DNA of 64,000 bases from Gentiana macrophylla (lineage: Eukaryota > Streptophyta > Magnoliopsida > Gentianales > Gentianaceae), in contig CM047808.1 of assembly GCA_026214975.1 (NCBI GenBank), positions 9,264,267-9,328,266 of the forward strand, given 5' to 3'. The position numbers were made by a program, and so were the translations under genes. Below, piece after piece: positions 33,794 through 44,999 of the stretch; positions within the stretch are counted from its first letter, which is position 1, and every line of letters begins with the position of its first letter. The notes under the pieces are model-generated. The model was not told the origin of the DNA, did no database searches, and saw only the letters and a program-made list of their open reading frames with translations.

Positions 33794-35663
33794 TTAGAAA
33801 ATGAAAACCAAGATCATGCTATTATAATTTTTAGGTTCGTCACTCAACTTATCTCTATGTGTACAATATTATACAAATGAATTCTATATATTTTTTCGCT
33901 GTTAAGAAAATAAAAAATTATATAGAGTCACGGGATGATAAAGTCGAGGTGGGAGAAAAAGTAATCGAATATTTCGTACATATGAACAATAATTATTTCG
34001 AATATTTCGTACATCTACTTCTAAGATATGGGACATGGTCACATGGAGAATTAGTACGGCAAAATTATATGGTTATCACCACTTCTACCTTCTATATAGG
34101 AATCACCTTAAAACGATCTTATGAAATTCGATTCTGGAGTTAAAAATGTATTTTCGAAGATCGCAGCTAAGTCTATGCCTAACCTCGGTCCCAGTCAGGA
34201 GTTGGCGCCGTTTGGATGTGTGTGTGGTGTTATCCTTTCGTTTTCGAAAAAAAAACCTTACGACAAATCGATTTTTGGCTTTAGATCGGACGTTGAAAGG
34301 TCGGTTTACTGTTATGCAGGAATAATATGGTAGACGAATAGAATGAATGTTGTGTAAATAAAGATGACCTATCAAATCAACTTTTTGGTCATTTGATATT
34401 GGACTTTCTAATAAGTATCAATTATTTTAATGTGCATTATAAAAGAAGACAAAATAAGAAAAAAAATGAGGATATATATCAAATGGTAGATATATTTGAT
34501 ATATGGTTCACTCTAGATAAAATTGTTTAAATAAAAGGTTACTGTTTGATTTTTAAATTATCTTATGATTAGATTTTGTTTTATCTTTACAAAGCTTAAG
34601 GAATGCCAGCTATATTACGTTTTAGAGTTAATAGCGCAAATCATCCCAATTTTTTTTTGTTAAGTTTGATATTTGCCACGTATCTTTAGATTTAGTTTGG
34701 ACATATTTTATAAAATCCCCTTTTGTTTTAAAATAGAAATTGTTCGATTTTGTTAATGGTTAAACCCTAAAAATGAGGGTCACTATTCCCCTATCTCCCG
34801 AGATTAGTGGAGATGTTAATCATGTAATCTATGACTCAGAGTCATTGATATTCTTTTATAGCAAAGAACTGAAAGAAGTGTCATTTTTACGGTGTTCGAA
34901 CCTCCACACCAAGCCATTCCTTGGGACAAAATGTTCTGTTTTGTTAACATTAACTTCTTCAAAACTGTGTTTAAATAATCATACATTTGTAAATTGAATG
35001 TGAATATTTGTTTTAAATGACTCTTATATTGGAACAGAGATATATTCAAAGGCCTTTCAACTCATGTTTTACTCAATAAACTACATCAATTTTCATCATA
35101 AATATCATTAATTGGATTTAAATTGTGTGCTTCATATTCATTTATGGGTTAAATCCCCACAAGTGGAGTTGGATGTAAAAAAATTCCAAAGCTCTAAAAC
35201 AATAGGGGCCTTTAGGAGCATCGTGAACATCAAATTTATTTGAACACCCAAATTAAAAAGCACATCACTTCCATTTATAATCGAACCGGACCAGCTCAAA
35301 ACAATGCTTTATAATCTTGCTTTGCTAATCTTCTTACTGAGCACTCACATAAATGGGGGGCTGTGGGATAATTACAACTCAACACAAATATGTTGGTGAA
35401 TACAATAAAATGATTCGTACGCCTTGGATTCTTTATCAAATGTTCGTACTAAGAGCACATATATCTTTGTATATACATATTGAAGTTATAGCTTGAATGA
35501 CAATGTTTTTGGTACTTTATTGATAGGTCGTTGGTTTGAATCCCTCTTACAGCAACGGGACCCCACAATCACGTAGGATTTGATGTGTGAAATCAGTACA
35601 TGTAGGATCCTACGTCGCAGACACGTCAGCAATTTAAAATTTCCGGTATCCAGACACGTAGAC

Positions 35664-35829
35664 TGTTAAAGTATCCCACATTGGAACTTGTGATAGTGTA
35701 ACCCACCATATTAAGAGATGGACTTCCCTCACCTCACAACCTATGTTTTGAAACTTGTGATAGTGTAGCCTCACCTGTATTAAGAGATGAAACTTTCTCT
35801 CTTATATGGCCTGGCTCAGATTTTCTACA
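35664..35829 (+). mobile_element. small solo LTR, 166 bp
   Basis: It starts TGTTAAAGTATCCCACATTG, ends TTTTCTACA, and is flanked by TAGAC on both sides (35659-35663 and 35830-35834). It contains an internal repeat of CTTGTGATAGTGTA. The left segmental copy lacks it. The size and the TGTTAAAG start suit a TRIM-type family distinct from the one at 52.9-54.3 kb. Confidence 0.85.
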
Positions 35830-35921
35830 TAGACCAACTTAATGAACCATTTTTCTAATTTTGTCAACTTTTAGGGTACCTAGCCCAAACAATATTTTGA
35901 CCGCTTGTTTGATGAATATGG

Positions 35922-35925
<4 letters not shown>

Positions 35926-35971
<46 letters not shown>
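35926..35971. repeat. (TA)n microsatellite
   Basis: Paralogous to 33742-33791. Confidence 0.95.
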
Positions 35972-35973
<2 letters not shown>

Positions 35974-37025
35974 AAAGAAAATGAAAACCAAGATAATATT
36001 TTTTAGGTTCGCCACTCAACTAATCTCTATATGTACAATATTATACAAATGAATTCTATATATTTTTTATCTGTTAAGAAAATAAAAACTTATATTGAGT
36101 CACGGGATGATAAAGTCGAGGACTCGAGGTGGGAGAAAACGTAATCAAATATTTCGTACATATGAACAGTAATTATTTCGAATATTTCGTACATCTACTT
36201 CTAAGATATATGGGACATAGTGTCATGGTCACATGGGGAATTAGTACGGGGAAATTATATGGTTATCACCACTTCTACATTCTATATATGAATCACCGTA
36301 AAAAGATTATATGAAATTCGGTTCTGGAGTTAAAAATGTATTTTTCGAAGATGTAAACCCCACTAAGGTCTAACCTGGCTTTCAGTGGAAAGTCGAAGGT
36401 TCAAATCTCGCTTGGGGCGTGAGTGTGGTGTTGTCCTTTCATTTCTGGAAGAAAAAAAAAAAAAATACGACAAGTCGATTCTTGGATTTAGATCGGACAT
36501 TTGAAAGGTCGGTTTACTGTTATACAGGAATAATGTGGTAGAGGAATAGAATGAATGTTGTGTAAATAAAGATAACGTATCAAATCAACTTTTTGGTCAT
36601 TTGATATTGGACTTTCTAATAAGTATCAATTTTTTTTAATGTGCATTATAAAAGAAGACAAAATAAGAAAAAAATGAGGGTATATATCAAATGGTAGATA
36701 TATTTGATATATGGTTGACTCTAGATAAAATTGTTTAAATAAAAGGTTACTATTTGATTTTTAAATTATCTTATGATAAGATTTAGTTTTATCTTTACAA
36801 AGCTGTAGGAATGCAAGCTATATTACATTTTAGAGTTAATAGCGCAAATCATCCCATTTTTCGGTTAAGTTTTGATATTTGACACTCATCTTTAGATTTA
36901 CAGTTGACATATTTACAAAAACCCTTTTGTTTTAAAGTAGATATTGTTCGATTTTGGTAACAGTTAAACTCTTAAAACGAGGGTCCCTACTCTCCTGTCT
37001 CACGGGATGAGTGATGATATTAATA

Positions 37026-37308
37026 AGGTAAGGTAATGAGTGAGCAGAGTCATTGATTTTCAAAATTCATTATTAAATTCACTGCTTAAATTTCACTGCC
37101 AAAATTCACTGTCGAAATTCACTAATTTTCAAAATTCATCATTTAAATTCATTCGATTTGGGATTATTGGAGAGATTCACCGATTTTCGGGATTCATGTG
37201 TTTGTCTTACCATTATAAAAATTATACGGTTGTCCTTCTCCCTATAAAAAATATGTAGTTGTCTAATTCTTAAAAATATTACAGATTGTGTCATTATCCC
37301 TAATTTCC
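37026..37308 (+). mobile_element. AATTCACTG-rich MITE copy with odd flanks
   Basis: It carries the family's TTCACTGCC, AAATTCACTGTCGAAATTCA and TTATCCCTAATTTCCC sequences (compare 51103-51500). Instead of a 9-bp target duplication it is flanked by about 95 bp of duplicated host sequence (36917-37012 and 37309-37404, containing TTGTTCGATTTTGGTAACAG). Confidence 0.6.
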
Positions 37309-37547
37309 CATTGTTTTAAAGTAGAAATTGTTCGATTTTGGTAACAGTGAAACTCTTAAAACGAGGGTCCCTACTCCCCTGTCTCACGGGATGAGTGGTG
37401 ATGTTAATCAGATAATCTAGTGGCTTAGAGTCATTGATTTTCTTTTATAGATAAGAACTGAAAGAAATGTCATTTTTACGGTGTCCGAACCTCCACACCA
37501 GGCTATTTCTGGGTACAAAATGTTCTGTTTTGTTAAAATTAACTTCT

Positions 37548-38108
37548 TCACACTCCACCTTAAGGTCCAGCTGCTCTTTAAGATACCGAAACATTTTATC
37601 ATTAGGTCATGTTGCCGAAATTACTGAAAAAGATGAAATCGAAGGCAAGTGGGAGGTTCGACAAGAACCTAAAAATTGGGGAAAGTCATCTTTCTATTTG
37701 GGAAGCATTCCCGTACTTGTGGTATACAACCAGAAAATCAGAAATGAAATAATGGGAAGAAAAAAAAGGTATCTATACCCCCTTAATTACAAATAATGCT
37801 AAGCTAATTGTTTACTAACTGTTTACTAATTACAACAGAATTACATTTAAGGAAATAACAGGGAAATAATGGTGTGTATTACCTTTAAGCAAGGAAAGTG
37901 ACAAAGTGTGACTCCATGGAGGATTGCGTATGAATCCGTGATTTGAGGGAGGTTTTTAGGTGGTGTCTTCACACGGTATGTAAACACGTGTGGCATCATA
38001 TGGATCGTTTGTTTTTAAACTGGATTTAAACTGTGGTTCGGATTATTCTACGTGTCAAGCCACCTCAAACGGAGCACCACCTAAAAATTTCACGACTTGA
38101 GGATGCAT
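37548..38108 (+). other. insertion carrying an exon-like coding stretch
   Basis: It is absent from the left segmental copy. At about 37605-37767 an open stretch reads GHVAEITEKDEIEGKWEVRQ, EPKNWGKSSFYLGSIPVLVV and YNQKIRNEIMGRKK, then AAAG|GTATCT, a plausible donor. The composition is that of a real folded protein segment, but I do not recognise it. It may be a captured host exon. The insertion also contains the small MITE at 37948-38092. Confidence 0.45.
37948..38092. mobile_element. 145-bp MITE, possibly Mutator-like
   Basis: Inverted ends share TTTTTAGGTGGTG and CACCACCTAAAAA. Flanks TGATTTGAG and CGACTTGAG match at 7 of 9 positions, suggesting a 9-bp target duplication. It is non-coding. 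Confidence 0.6.
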
Positions 38109-38825
38109 AAGTGTGTTTAAATAATCATATTCATTTGTATATTGAATGTGAATATTTGTTTTAAATGACTCTTATTTGTTTTACTCAATAAACTACATCA
38201 ATTTTCATCATAAATATCATTAATTGGATTCATATTGTGTACTTCATATTCGTTTATGGGTTAAATCCGCATATGTGGAGTTGGATGTAAACAATTTCCA
38301 AAGCTCTAAAACATTATTCAGGAGCACCTTAACATCAAATTTATTTGGACACCCAAATTAAAAAGCATATCACTTCCCTTTATGATCTAGTGTGGCACCA
38401 CACTATTAATTTATTCTTAATTTTGTAGTTTATATTTTTTTTGAACAGCCAAGGATTCTCATATATCAGCAAGATGCTAAAAAATGTTACAAACATTGTG
38501 TCCATATCATCACCGATCCAAAACAAAAAAACAAAAATAAATGAAGAAAACTACATTCAGTCACAAGCATAGCAGGCTGCATTTTCGCACCAAAGAGAGT
38601 CATTTTCCAAAACCATTTCATCGGCAACAAACACCAATCCAACGCCCATAATTGTGTTGGTGCAATCATCGGATTTGCCTTCCATACTTCTCATTCCAGC
38701 TTCCGGGGACACTTAGAATTTGATAGCCACGAAAAGGATAATCTATGTACTTCTCTGAAAATTAGTTCCGCATTTAAAACATGAGAAAGGAAAATGACCT
38801 TGTTTCTATGTATCCAAAATACCCA

Positions 38826-39555
38826 CAAGGCCGGTCCTGGAAATTTTTGGGCCTTCGGCGAAATAGTTGAATTAGCCTTTTAGTTCGAAGCTTTTAAAAA
38901 AAAAAAACATATTTACAAAATATTACCTCAATATGGCGCTTTTAACATACGTAGATACAAAATTCAATTCGTTGATAGCCTCAAAACATACATATAACGT
39001 ACAATTAAACATCTCTTTTGTAGAACATTTAGGCCTTTTAGTTCGAAGTTTATATATATATATATATATATATCATGGTTCAAATGAACCAAAAGATGTT
39101 TAAATAATTTAATGAATTGGCTAGAATAATAAAAACAAAATAAAAAAGCAGTGTGAAGAGATAATTATGTAGTGTTGATAGAAAAAGGCATATATATTGG
39201 AGAGTGCTTAATATATCGAGGGTCAAAAGGCAAAGTAGTTTAAATGAGTCAATAAATTAACTGAAATAATAGAAAACAAAAAAAAACCCAAAGTGATTTA
39301 AAGTAGTCAAAAATAAAAAATCTATTGTTGCCGGGACAAAAAAAGGCCAAAAGTCTGATGTTGCCAGAACTTGAACTCGAGTCTTTCAAGAAAGAGCAAA
39401 ATATCCTAACCAACTAGACTACAATAGATATCTAGAAAATATTCGAACATTTATTATTTATCGTTGTTGATTATCGTTTGTTTGTAAAATACGTATTTTC
39501 GGGCCCCCAGGATGGTTGGGCCTTAAGCCCACGCTTCCTTATTGGGCTGGCCCTG
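38826..39555. mobile_element. hAT-like element, 730 bp, inserted in the LINE
   Basis: The ends CAAGGCCGGTCCTG and (inverted) CAGGGCCAGCCC are imperfect inverted repeats. Flanks AATACCCA and ATTACCCA match at 7 of 8 positions, a hAT-type duplication. It interrupts the LINE coding frame exactly. It contains a tRNA-Glu-like sequence (39357-39428) but no transposase. Confidence 0.85.
39357..39428 (-). pseudogene. tRNA-Glu pseudogene
   Basis: On the minus strand, TGTAGTCTAGTTGGTTAGGA matches the D-arm/A-box region of plant tRNA-Glu, CTC falls at the anticodon position, and GAGTTCAAGTTC is the T-arm. The anticodon stem and acceptor stem no longer pair well, so I call it a pseudogene. A second partial 3' end (GTCCCGGCAACAATAGA on the minus strand) lies at 39321-39337. 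Confidence 0.72.
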
Positions 39556-40133
39556 ATTACCCAAGCCGTAACAACAACTATAGCTGACCATAAGCATGAG
39601 GCCAAATGCGAAGGAGCATTTCCAGCTTTCATATTGCAAAAGTCGCTAAACGAGAAAGCATTTAGCCTAACAATATTGCACCAACTTAGAATATGAGACC
39701 AAATCAATAACGACACATCACACGCAAACGGAAGATGGTTAATTGTTTCTTCAAACTTGTAACAAAGCGGGCAAAAAGAGTCTTGAATTGAGACTCCACG
39801 AAGAATAAGATTCGTCTTTGTGGGAATTCTTTTGAGACTTGCTTTCCACATAAAAAGATTCACTTTAGAGGGTAATAACTTATTCCACTTGGCAATCTGT
39901 TCGTTTGCTGAAAAAGCATTTTTGAAAACATCCAACTCGATCTTTATTCGTAAATGAGCCACCGAGAAAAGTCCATTTGAGCTAAGACTCCATTTCAATT
40001 TATCCCTTAAACCTGCATTTCCACAAACAGTGTAAGCCTCAATTTTCCATAATTGAAAGCGCATTAAAATTGCACGGGAGAAAGCCTCAATTTTGTAGTT
40101 TATATTGGCACCATAATTGAAAGCACATTATAA

Positions 40134-40364
40134 AAATGGTATATCTACTACCATTGAGGTCCCATAACCCCGATCCCACGGGAATGTGAGAGAGAAGTTA
40201 ATCGTGAACCTAAGAAATCCCAACACTGACGTTTATTAAACCAATCTGGCTGAAGGGTGTTATCAATCGGAAATCAACCCCTTACGGGAATCGAACCGTG
40301 ACCTCCAGGAGCAAGTTAAGTGAATTATCACGTCACGCCACCACTGCGCCATATCTCCAGGGAT
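40134..40364 (-). mobile_element. tRNA-derived SINE
   Basis: On the minus strand a pol III A box TGGCGCAGTGG (40351-40341) and B box GGTTCGATTCC (40297-40287) match their consensus, about 45 bp apart. The element is flanked by ATTGAAAGCACATTATAA (40116-40133 and 40365-40382), an 18-bp target duplication. The body is about 231 bp. It lies just beyond the LINE's right-hand target duplication. Confidence 0.9.
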
Positions 40365-40382
40365 ATTGAAAGCACATTATAA

Positions 40383-40628
40383 TTGCACGGGAGTGAGTCT
40401 CAATCACGAATATTCCGTTTTAGAGAACAGAAAATGATGATTAACAAAATTGTCAATGATAAATATTAATGGCAAGACTCAAACTTGATCGAAAGATTAG
40501 GTTGATTTCCGCAAATCACTATAAAATGTATATCAAATGATATACATCATATAATTTGATATCTATTTATTTAAATTAAATTTTTTTTCCCAGAAATTAA
40601 GATGAAAAAAATGTGGTGAAAATAATAA
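40383..40628. other. duplicated backbone sequence
   Basis: Paralogous to 18132-18260 and 20226-20320, split there by the solo LTR. It contains no gene. Confidence 0.7.
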
Positions 40629-41491
40629 AGGAGAATTAGGGATAAGGACAACGTTTGGAATATTTTTTAATAACAGGAAAAATACATTTTTTTTATAGGA
40701 AGAATGACAACTTTTATATTTTTTATATCCTGAAAGACAAAACCCCAAAAAAAAATTAAAAAAAATAAAAGAAAAGATAAAAATTCGCTCGCATGGCTTG
40801 AATCATGCCTCATAACTTTTTTTTCCCTCTTTTTGCTCCCCCTATTTCAAACGCACATGTCTTTTGATCTAGAGATCCAAACGCGATAAAAATTTCACTG
40901 ATTTTTTTTTTCCGAAGCTCTTCGTTTTGAGATTTGGTTTGATATAATTACATCGTTTTTCGTGAGATTCACTGTCGAAATTTACTCAGTGAATATCCCC
41001 CGTGCATCCCAAAATCAGTGAATTTCGATAGCGGATTTTCTGAAATCGTGTCGGTATATGTTGAATGTGGTCTCAAATCAAGAGAAAAAACAAAAAATTT
41101 GGTAAAAGAATTTTCAAATTTGAGGTTCTAGATTAAGAGATATGAGTATTTAAAAAAGATGGATAAGAAAGAAAGTGTGTTGTTTTTTTTAAAATGCGCC
41201 AGAAAATTAAATAAAATAAAATAAAGGGGTGGCGGGCCAGAAGGACAAAATAAGATACAAAATGGTTGAGAAGGACAAGACGCGTCTGTTACTACATGTG
41301 TTACTACATATTTCTACATGTGTTACTAAATCTGTTACTACATGTTGTCATTTTTTCCCGTTTTAGATTAAAACTGTCATCCACAACCTTTAACCTTAAA
41401 ATAAAATATTTTTGTCCTTATGCTAATGTTTTAAAAATCTGTCATTCTCCTTAATTGATAAAATGTTGGTGTCTTTCTCCCTCATTCCATC
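40629..41491. mobile_element. Mutator-like MITE, 863 bp, with TSD
   Basis: The ends AGGAGAATTAGGGATAAGGA and (inverted) GATGGAATGAGGGAGAAAGA form imperfect inverted repeats. AAATAATAA lies on both sides (40620-40628 and 41492-41500), a 9-bp duplication as made by Mutator-type elements. The paralogue at 20311-20322 shows the empty site. The interior is non-coding with repeated TTCACTG/AATTTTC motifs, and is homologous to copies at 7780, 37026 and 51103. Confidence 0.85.
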
Positions 41492-41660
41492 AAATAATAA
41501 TGTGTGATACATGATATACGTAATAATTGTATCACGGAATATATCAATTCAAGTTGTCATGTGTTGCTACTTACTACTAGACCATCTTGGAGCACATCGT
41601 CTTCTAATGATGTTTTAGCCGTTTGTTTGACAGACATTACTTAATAAAGTCTCTTGTTCG

Positions 41661-41707
<47 letters not shown>

Positions 41708-41930
41708 GTAATGTGTTGCTTTAAAAAAAAAAAAAATTTGTCTTGTGTTTATTGGTTTTACTGCACCTTAATAATGTCTTGTACAAAGAAATTACAGAGT
41801 TGGAATTTTTTATATTTTTTAATTTATTTTTAACAGCTAGATTTTGAAAATGTTTCAGTTTGAATTGACACACTAGAAATGCGCTAGAGACACCTCTACA
41901 AGTCTACATCGGAGCCGGAGGACACAACAC
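41492..41930. other. duplicated backbone sequence with a poly(A) run
   Basis: Paralogous to 20320-20500. It includes an A run of about 43 at 41662-41704. Confidence 0.65.
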
Positions 41931-44620
41931 CCGCGCTGAAACCGCTGCATCGGAGGACACAACACCCGCCGTTTGTGGTATTCGTGGTGTGATTCTTTTT
42001 TTTTTGATCGGCAATAATAATTTTATTTATGTGAATTCTCTAACAAGATGCTTTAGAAGGAAAATACATGTAGAATAAAACTCAAACAATACAATGCGCT
42101 GAAAACTACAATCTGCAAAGGAGATCGTCAAATCGCTTAACTACTATGAGCGTCTATCGGATACGACTTCCATTTGTTCCAATCTAAAGCAAACTTGTCA
42201 CATCGACCATTAATCCACGCAATCTGCCTTAGGAGCAATCTGCCTTTGCCTTTCAATCAAGTAACTTAAACTCTGGACAAACTCAACCGTTGCGGTCATC
42301 GACTTGACGATTTGCGTAAAACATTTTTCCAGCAAATGCTGAGAAAACAATTAATGAGGAAGGTTTTTTTTTCTTTCTAAATTTTTTCCCAGCGTACTTT
42401 CTAATTGATTTTTCCTTTTCACTAATACTATCTATGGATATTTGTTTATAAGGACTAGTTTGAACATTTAATGGGCATTTAGGACACCCTTAAATCTTAT
42501 TTGTTTATAAGGACACATTTCATTTACTTTTCCTATATTACCCTCAGGCAAAAGCGCTAATCATCCGGAAAAATAAAAACTTGCCCGCCCCTCTCTTCTC
42601 TCCCCTTCTTCTTCACCCACCTTCTTCTTTCCATCGCCATCGGAAACATTATCACACTTTCAGACACCTCTCCGTCATCCCCGCCCAATTTGCTCATATC
42701 CACCGACGGTGTCTGCATAACCACCGAGCCAGCGTCCAGATCGGGTCGCGGACTCGCGCACAGCCTTAAACGCCGGGTTCTATTCACGGGCAAATCCAGA
42801 GTTTCTAAGCAAAACGGGTTGGGATCCGAGACTTGTTGAAGAATCATACGAATGGGTCGAAAAGAAAGTGGTGTTTGAGCCAAAAGTTCTGGGATGGAAA
42901 TCTGCGTTGAAAAATGGGGTTCTTGAGGCCGGCGGTGGACTGATAACCGAAAAAAGTTTTGGGATCTTGGACGAATTTTTACCGAAAATAGAAGAAAAAA
43001 AATCAAGAGAGTTTTGATAAATACTTGATTTTCTACCGACGGTGGAGAAGAGAGATGGAGAGGGAGGAGTTGACCTTTATAGAAGAGCTCGCCGGCGAGA
43101 TAGAAAGTGGTGGTGACGAATTGCTGGGAGTTGGAGAGGAATTGTTTTTGAATCTGTTCAGATAGCCTTGTGATACAATCTGCCTGCTTGTGTTCTTACC
43201 GTGTTCTTAGCTTCAAAAGTTCCATTAAGTGAATCATATAATGATGTAATTGTTCCAGGACAAAGATACTCATTTAGGAAGTCATTCACCATCCTGGAAG
43301 TTCAATCCAAAAGGTAATTAGTATTGGTAGAGACTTTTCGTTCTTCCGAATTCTTGTTAGACATTCAATTTACTTGTTCTTGTATATTTTTCACCTTTTT
43401 AATTTTTTTTGCTCAGATTCACATTTGAAAAGTTAATTACGCACCCAAGTTGTATATATGCAAATATATAACATTGTTCTTGTTTTGGCTCTTTTGTTAT
43501 TTCACATACATCGATCCCACTCACTCGGCTTGGTGTTGTCTTTGCTCTACAAGCTTTGGGAATCGCCTTCTTGTTCGTAACTTTCATCAAGATTGATTAA
43601 ACTATTTGCTATATTGTTATTTGTATGATAGTTGTAAAACCTCTTGTAATCTAACTTTATTTTGTATCAGTTGATCAGTTGTAATTAGATATCTTTTGGA
43701 GCATTCCATTGCAATAAAATGATCCGTAATTTGACTCTGTGTGATATTTTTTTTAAGGGTGGGGTGATATTTCATATTGTTGTATCTTTGCTACACATCT
43801 TTTTATTATGTAAAAGCCAAATTATGAAGATGTGGTGTTGTGATTGCACAAATATTGTCAATAAAAGATCATTAATATAAAAAAAAGAGCTTTTGTGGAA
43901 TTTTGTTGTCCTATTTAAAAGATTAAATGGTCCTTTTTGGGTGTAAGCAATGAAAATTTAGACATAAATTGGAATGACATTGGTAGCAAGATTATCATTT
44001 TTGTTTGTTTCTTATTGAAAACGAAGTGGCATTGATGTCATCGTGCATAAGCGTCACTTCATAATTTTGGCTGGTTGGTCTCAACTCTCAAATTTGACAT
44101 TAAAGTCCCCTGAAGAATACAATGACATACCAACTCAATTTATTTGAAGTTATAATAATGAGAGATCGTTCATGAGTCTCTTTCTTGGTAATTTTACAAA
44201 ATAAAAGGTGGATCTTGCACATGGAAAGGTATCTGTTAGGTTTGATGTCTTCATTGACTGAACATCTCTTGTTGGGAGGATTCTTCATTAGTCGTTTTTT
44301 TTTTTTTTGTTTTGGACAAAATTAGTCTGTGTTCGGTTAAGGACTTATTGGCATGTCACATGAATGCTAAATAAACTCTCTTTTTTAGCACATCTCAAAC
44401 TACGTTAACATAGAGTATATACATATAGAGAGTCGTTATGCAATAATTTGGTGTTTGTTTATAAAACCCTAAGTTTCATAGTTTTAATATGAAACACGGA
44501 TCAATCAATTCTTCATGCAATAATTTGGTGTTTGTTTAGATTGAGAATTTGAATGATAAAATGAATTTTGAAAGATTTGAATAATTATGCTCATGTATTT
44601 TAACATCCAAAATTTACGAT
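41931..44620. other. no confident gene
   Basis: A short duplication of GGAGGACACAACACCCGC lies at 41917 and 41953. A T-rich run (41997-42005) could be the tail of a decayed minus-strand LINE. Exon-like sequence at about 43217-43313 reads VPLSESYNDVIVPGQRYSFR and ends at a GTAATT donor. Another at about 43508-43600 reads LGVVFALQALGIAFLFVTFI and then a stop, a hydrophobic C-terminus. I could not join or identify these. The frame at 42557-43006 has no domain. Confidence 0.4.
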
Positions 44621-44633
44621 CATTTGAGAATTG

Positions 44634-44815
44634 ATGTCACTGCATATTTGATTGTCGATGTCACTGCATAAATTGTTGATGTCACACATATATGATTACC
44701 GATGTCACTGCATAAAATGTTGGAGTCACTGCATATTTGATTGCCGATGTCACTACATAAAATGTTGATGTCACTGCATATTTGATTGCCGATGTCACTG
44801 CATAAAATGTTGATA
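44634..44815 (-). repeat. GATGTCACTGCAT tandem repeat
   Basis: About eight units, mostly 45-bp dimers made of GATGTCACTGCATATTTGAT and GATGTCACTGCATAAAATGT types. In reverse complement the core matches 1915-2118. The minus-strand frame 44620-44838 simply translates the repeat (NILCSDIGNQICSD). Confidence 0.9.
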
Positions 44816-44849
44816 AAGTTTGCGCTCGATGAAGCCATAAAAAGGCAAG

Positions 44850-44999
44850 ATTGAACTCGACTCGCTAAGTACTCGATATAGCTCGACTCGGCTCGTAAGG
44901 TCGATTATTTTCTTAGAATTCATTTAATTTTTAATAAAATATGACAAGATCGAGCTCGACTCGTTAATAGTGGTCAATGATTCGCGGGTGTTAGTACAT
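44850..44999. repeat. CTCGACTCG-rich sequence
   Basis: Repeated AGCTCGACTCGGCTCG and ATCGAGCTCGACTCG, similar in composition to the nested hAT element at 47734-48343. It is probably a fragment of such an element. Confidence 0.5.

Larger units (their letters stand above)
32008..35278. repeat. tandem segmental duplication, left copy
   Basis: It is paralogous to 35279-38385. Both begin ATCGAACCGGACCAGCTC and end AATTAAAAAGCAYATCACTT. Shared internal landmarks are GGGGGGCTGTGGGATAAT, a long (TA)n run, GGTCACATGGRGAATTAGTA and CCTCCACACCA. This copy carries the LINE at 32329-33135 and a local tandem repeat of TATAATCTTCTTACTG (32046 and 32109). Confidence 0.9.
35279..38385. repeat. tandem segmental duplication, right copy
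   Basis: Second copy of the 32008-35278 block, directly adjacent. It lacks the LINE but has gained a solo LTR (35664-35829), an AATTCACTG-rich element with a 95-bp flanking duplication (36917-37404), and a 560-bp insertion (about 37548-38108). Confidence 0.9.
38437..40088 (-). mobile_element. second 5'-truncated LINE, split by a hAT element
   Basis: Minus-strand LINE flanked by an 18-bp target duplication AATTTTGTAGTTTATATT (38419-38436 and 40089-40106). Frame 40064-39565 encodes a zf-RVT domain: DKLKWSLSSNGLFSVAHLR, LPSKVNLFMWKASLKRIPT, CPLCYKFEETINHLPFACD (C-x2-C-x7-H-x4-C). After the hAT insertion (38826-39555) the protein resumes as LWVFWIHRNKVIFLSHVL, the W..RN end typical of plant LINEs. 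It belongs to a different LINE from 32329-33135. Confidence 0.92.

Noticed and set aside
41997..42350. Possible LINE 3' end with a T-rich run
   Set aside because: The translation shows no zf-RVT or W..RN motif and no target duplication was found.
42557..43006. A 149-codon minus-strand frame
   Set aside because: Basic, proline/arginine-rich translation without a recognisable domain; could be a first exon but nothing supports it.
43190..43600. Two exon-like stretches, one ending in a hydrophobic helix and a stop
   Set aside because: They could not be joined in phase or identified; noted under the intergenic entry instead of called as a gene.
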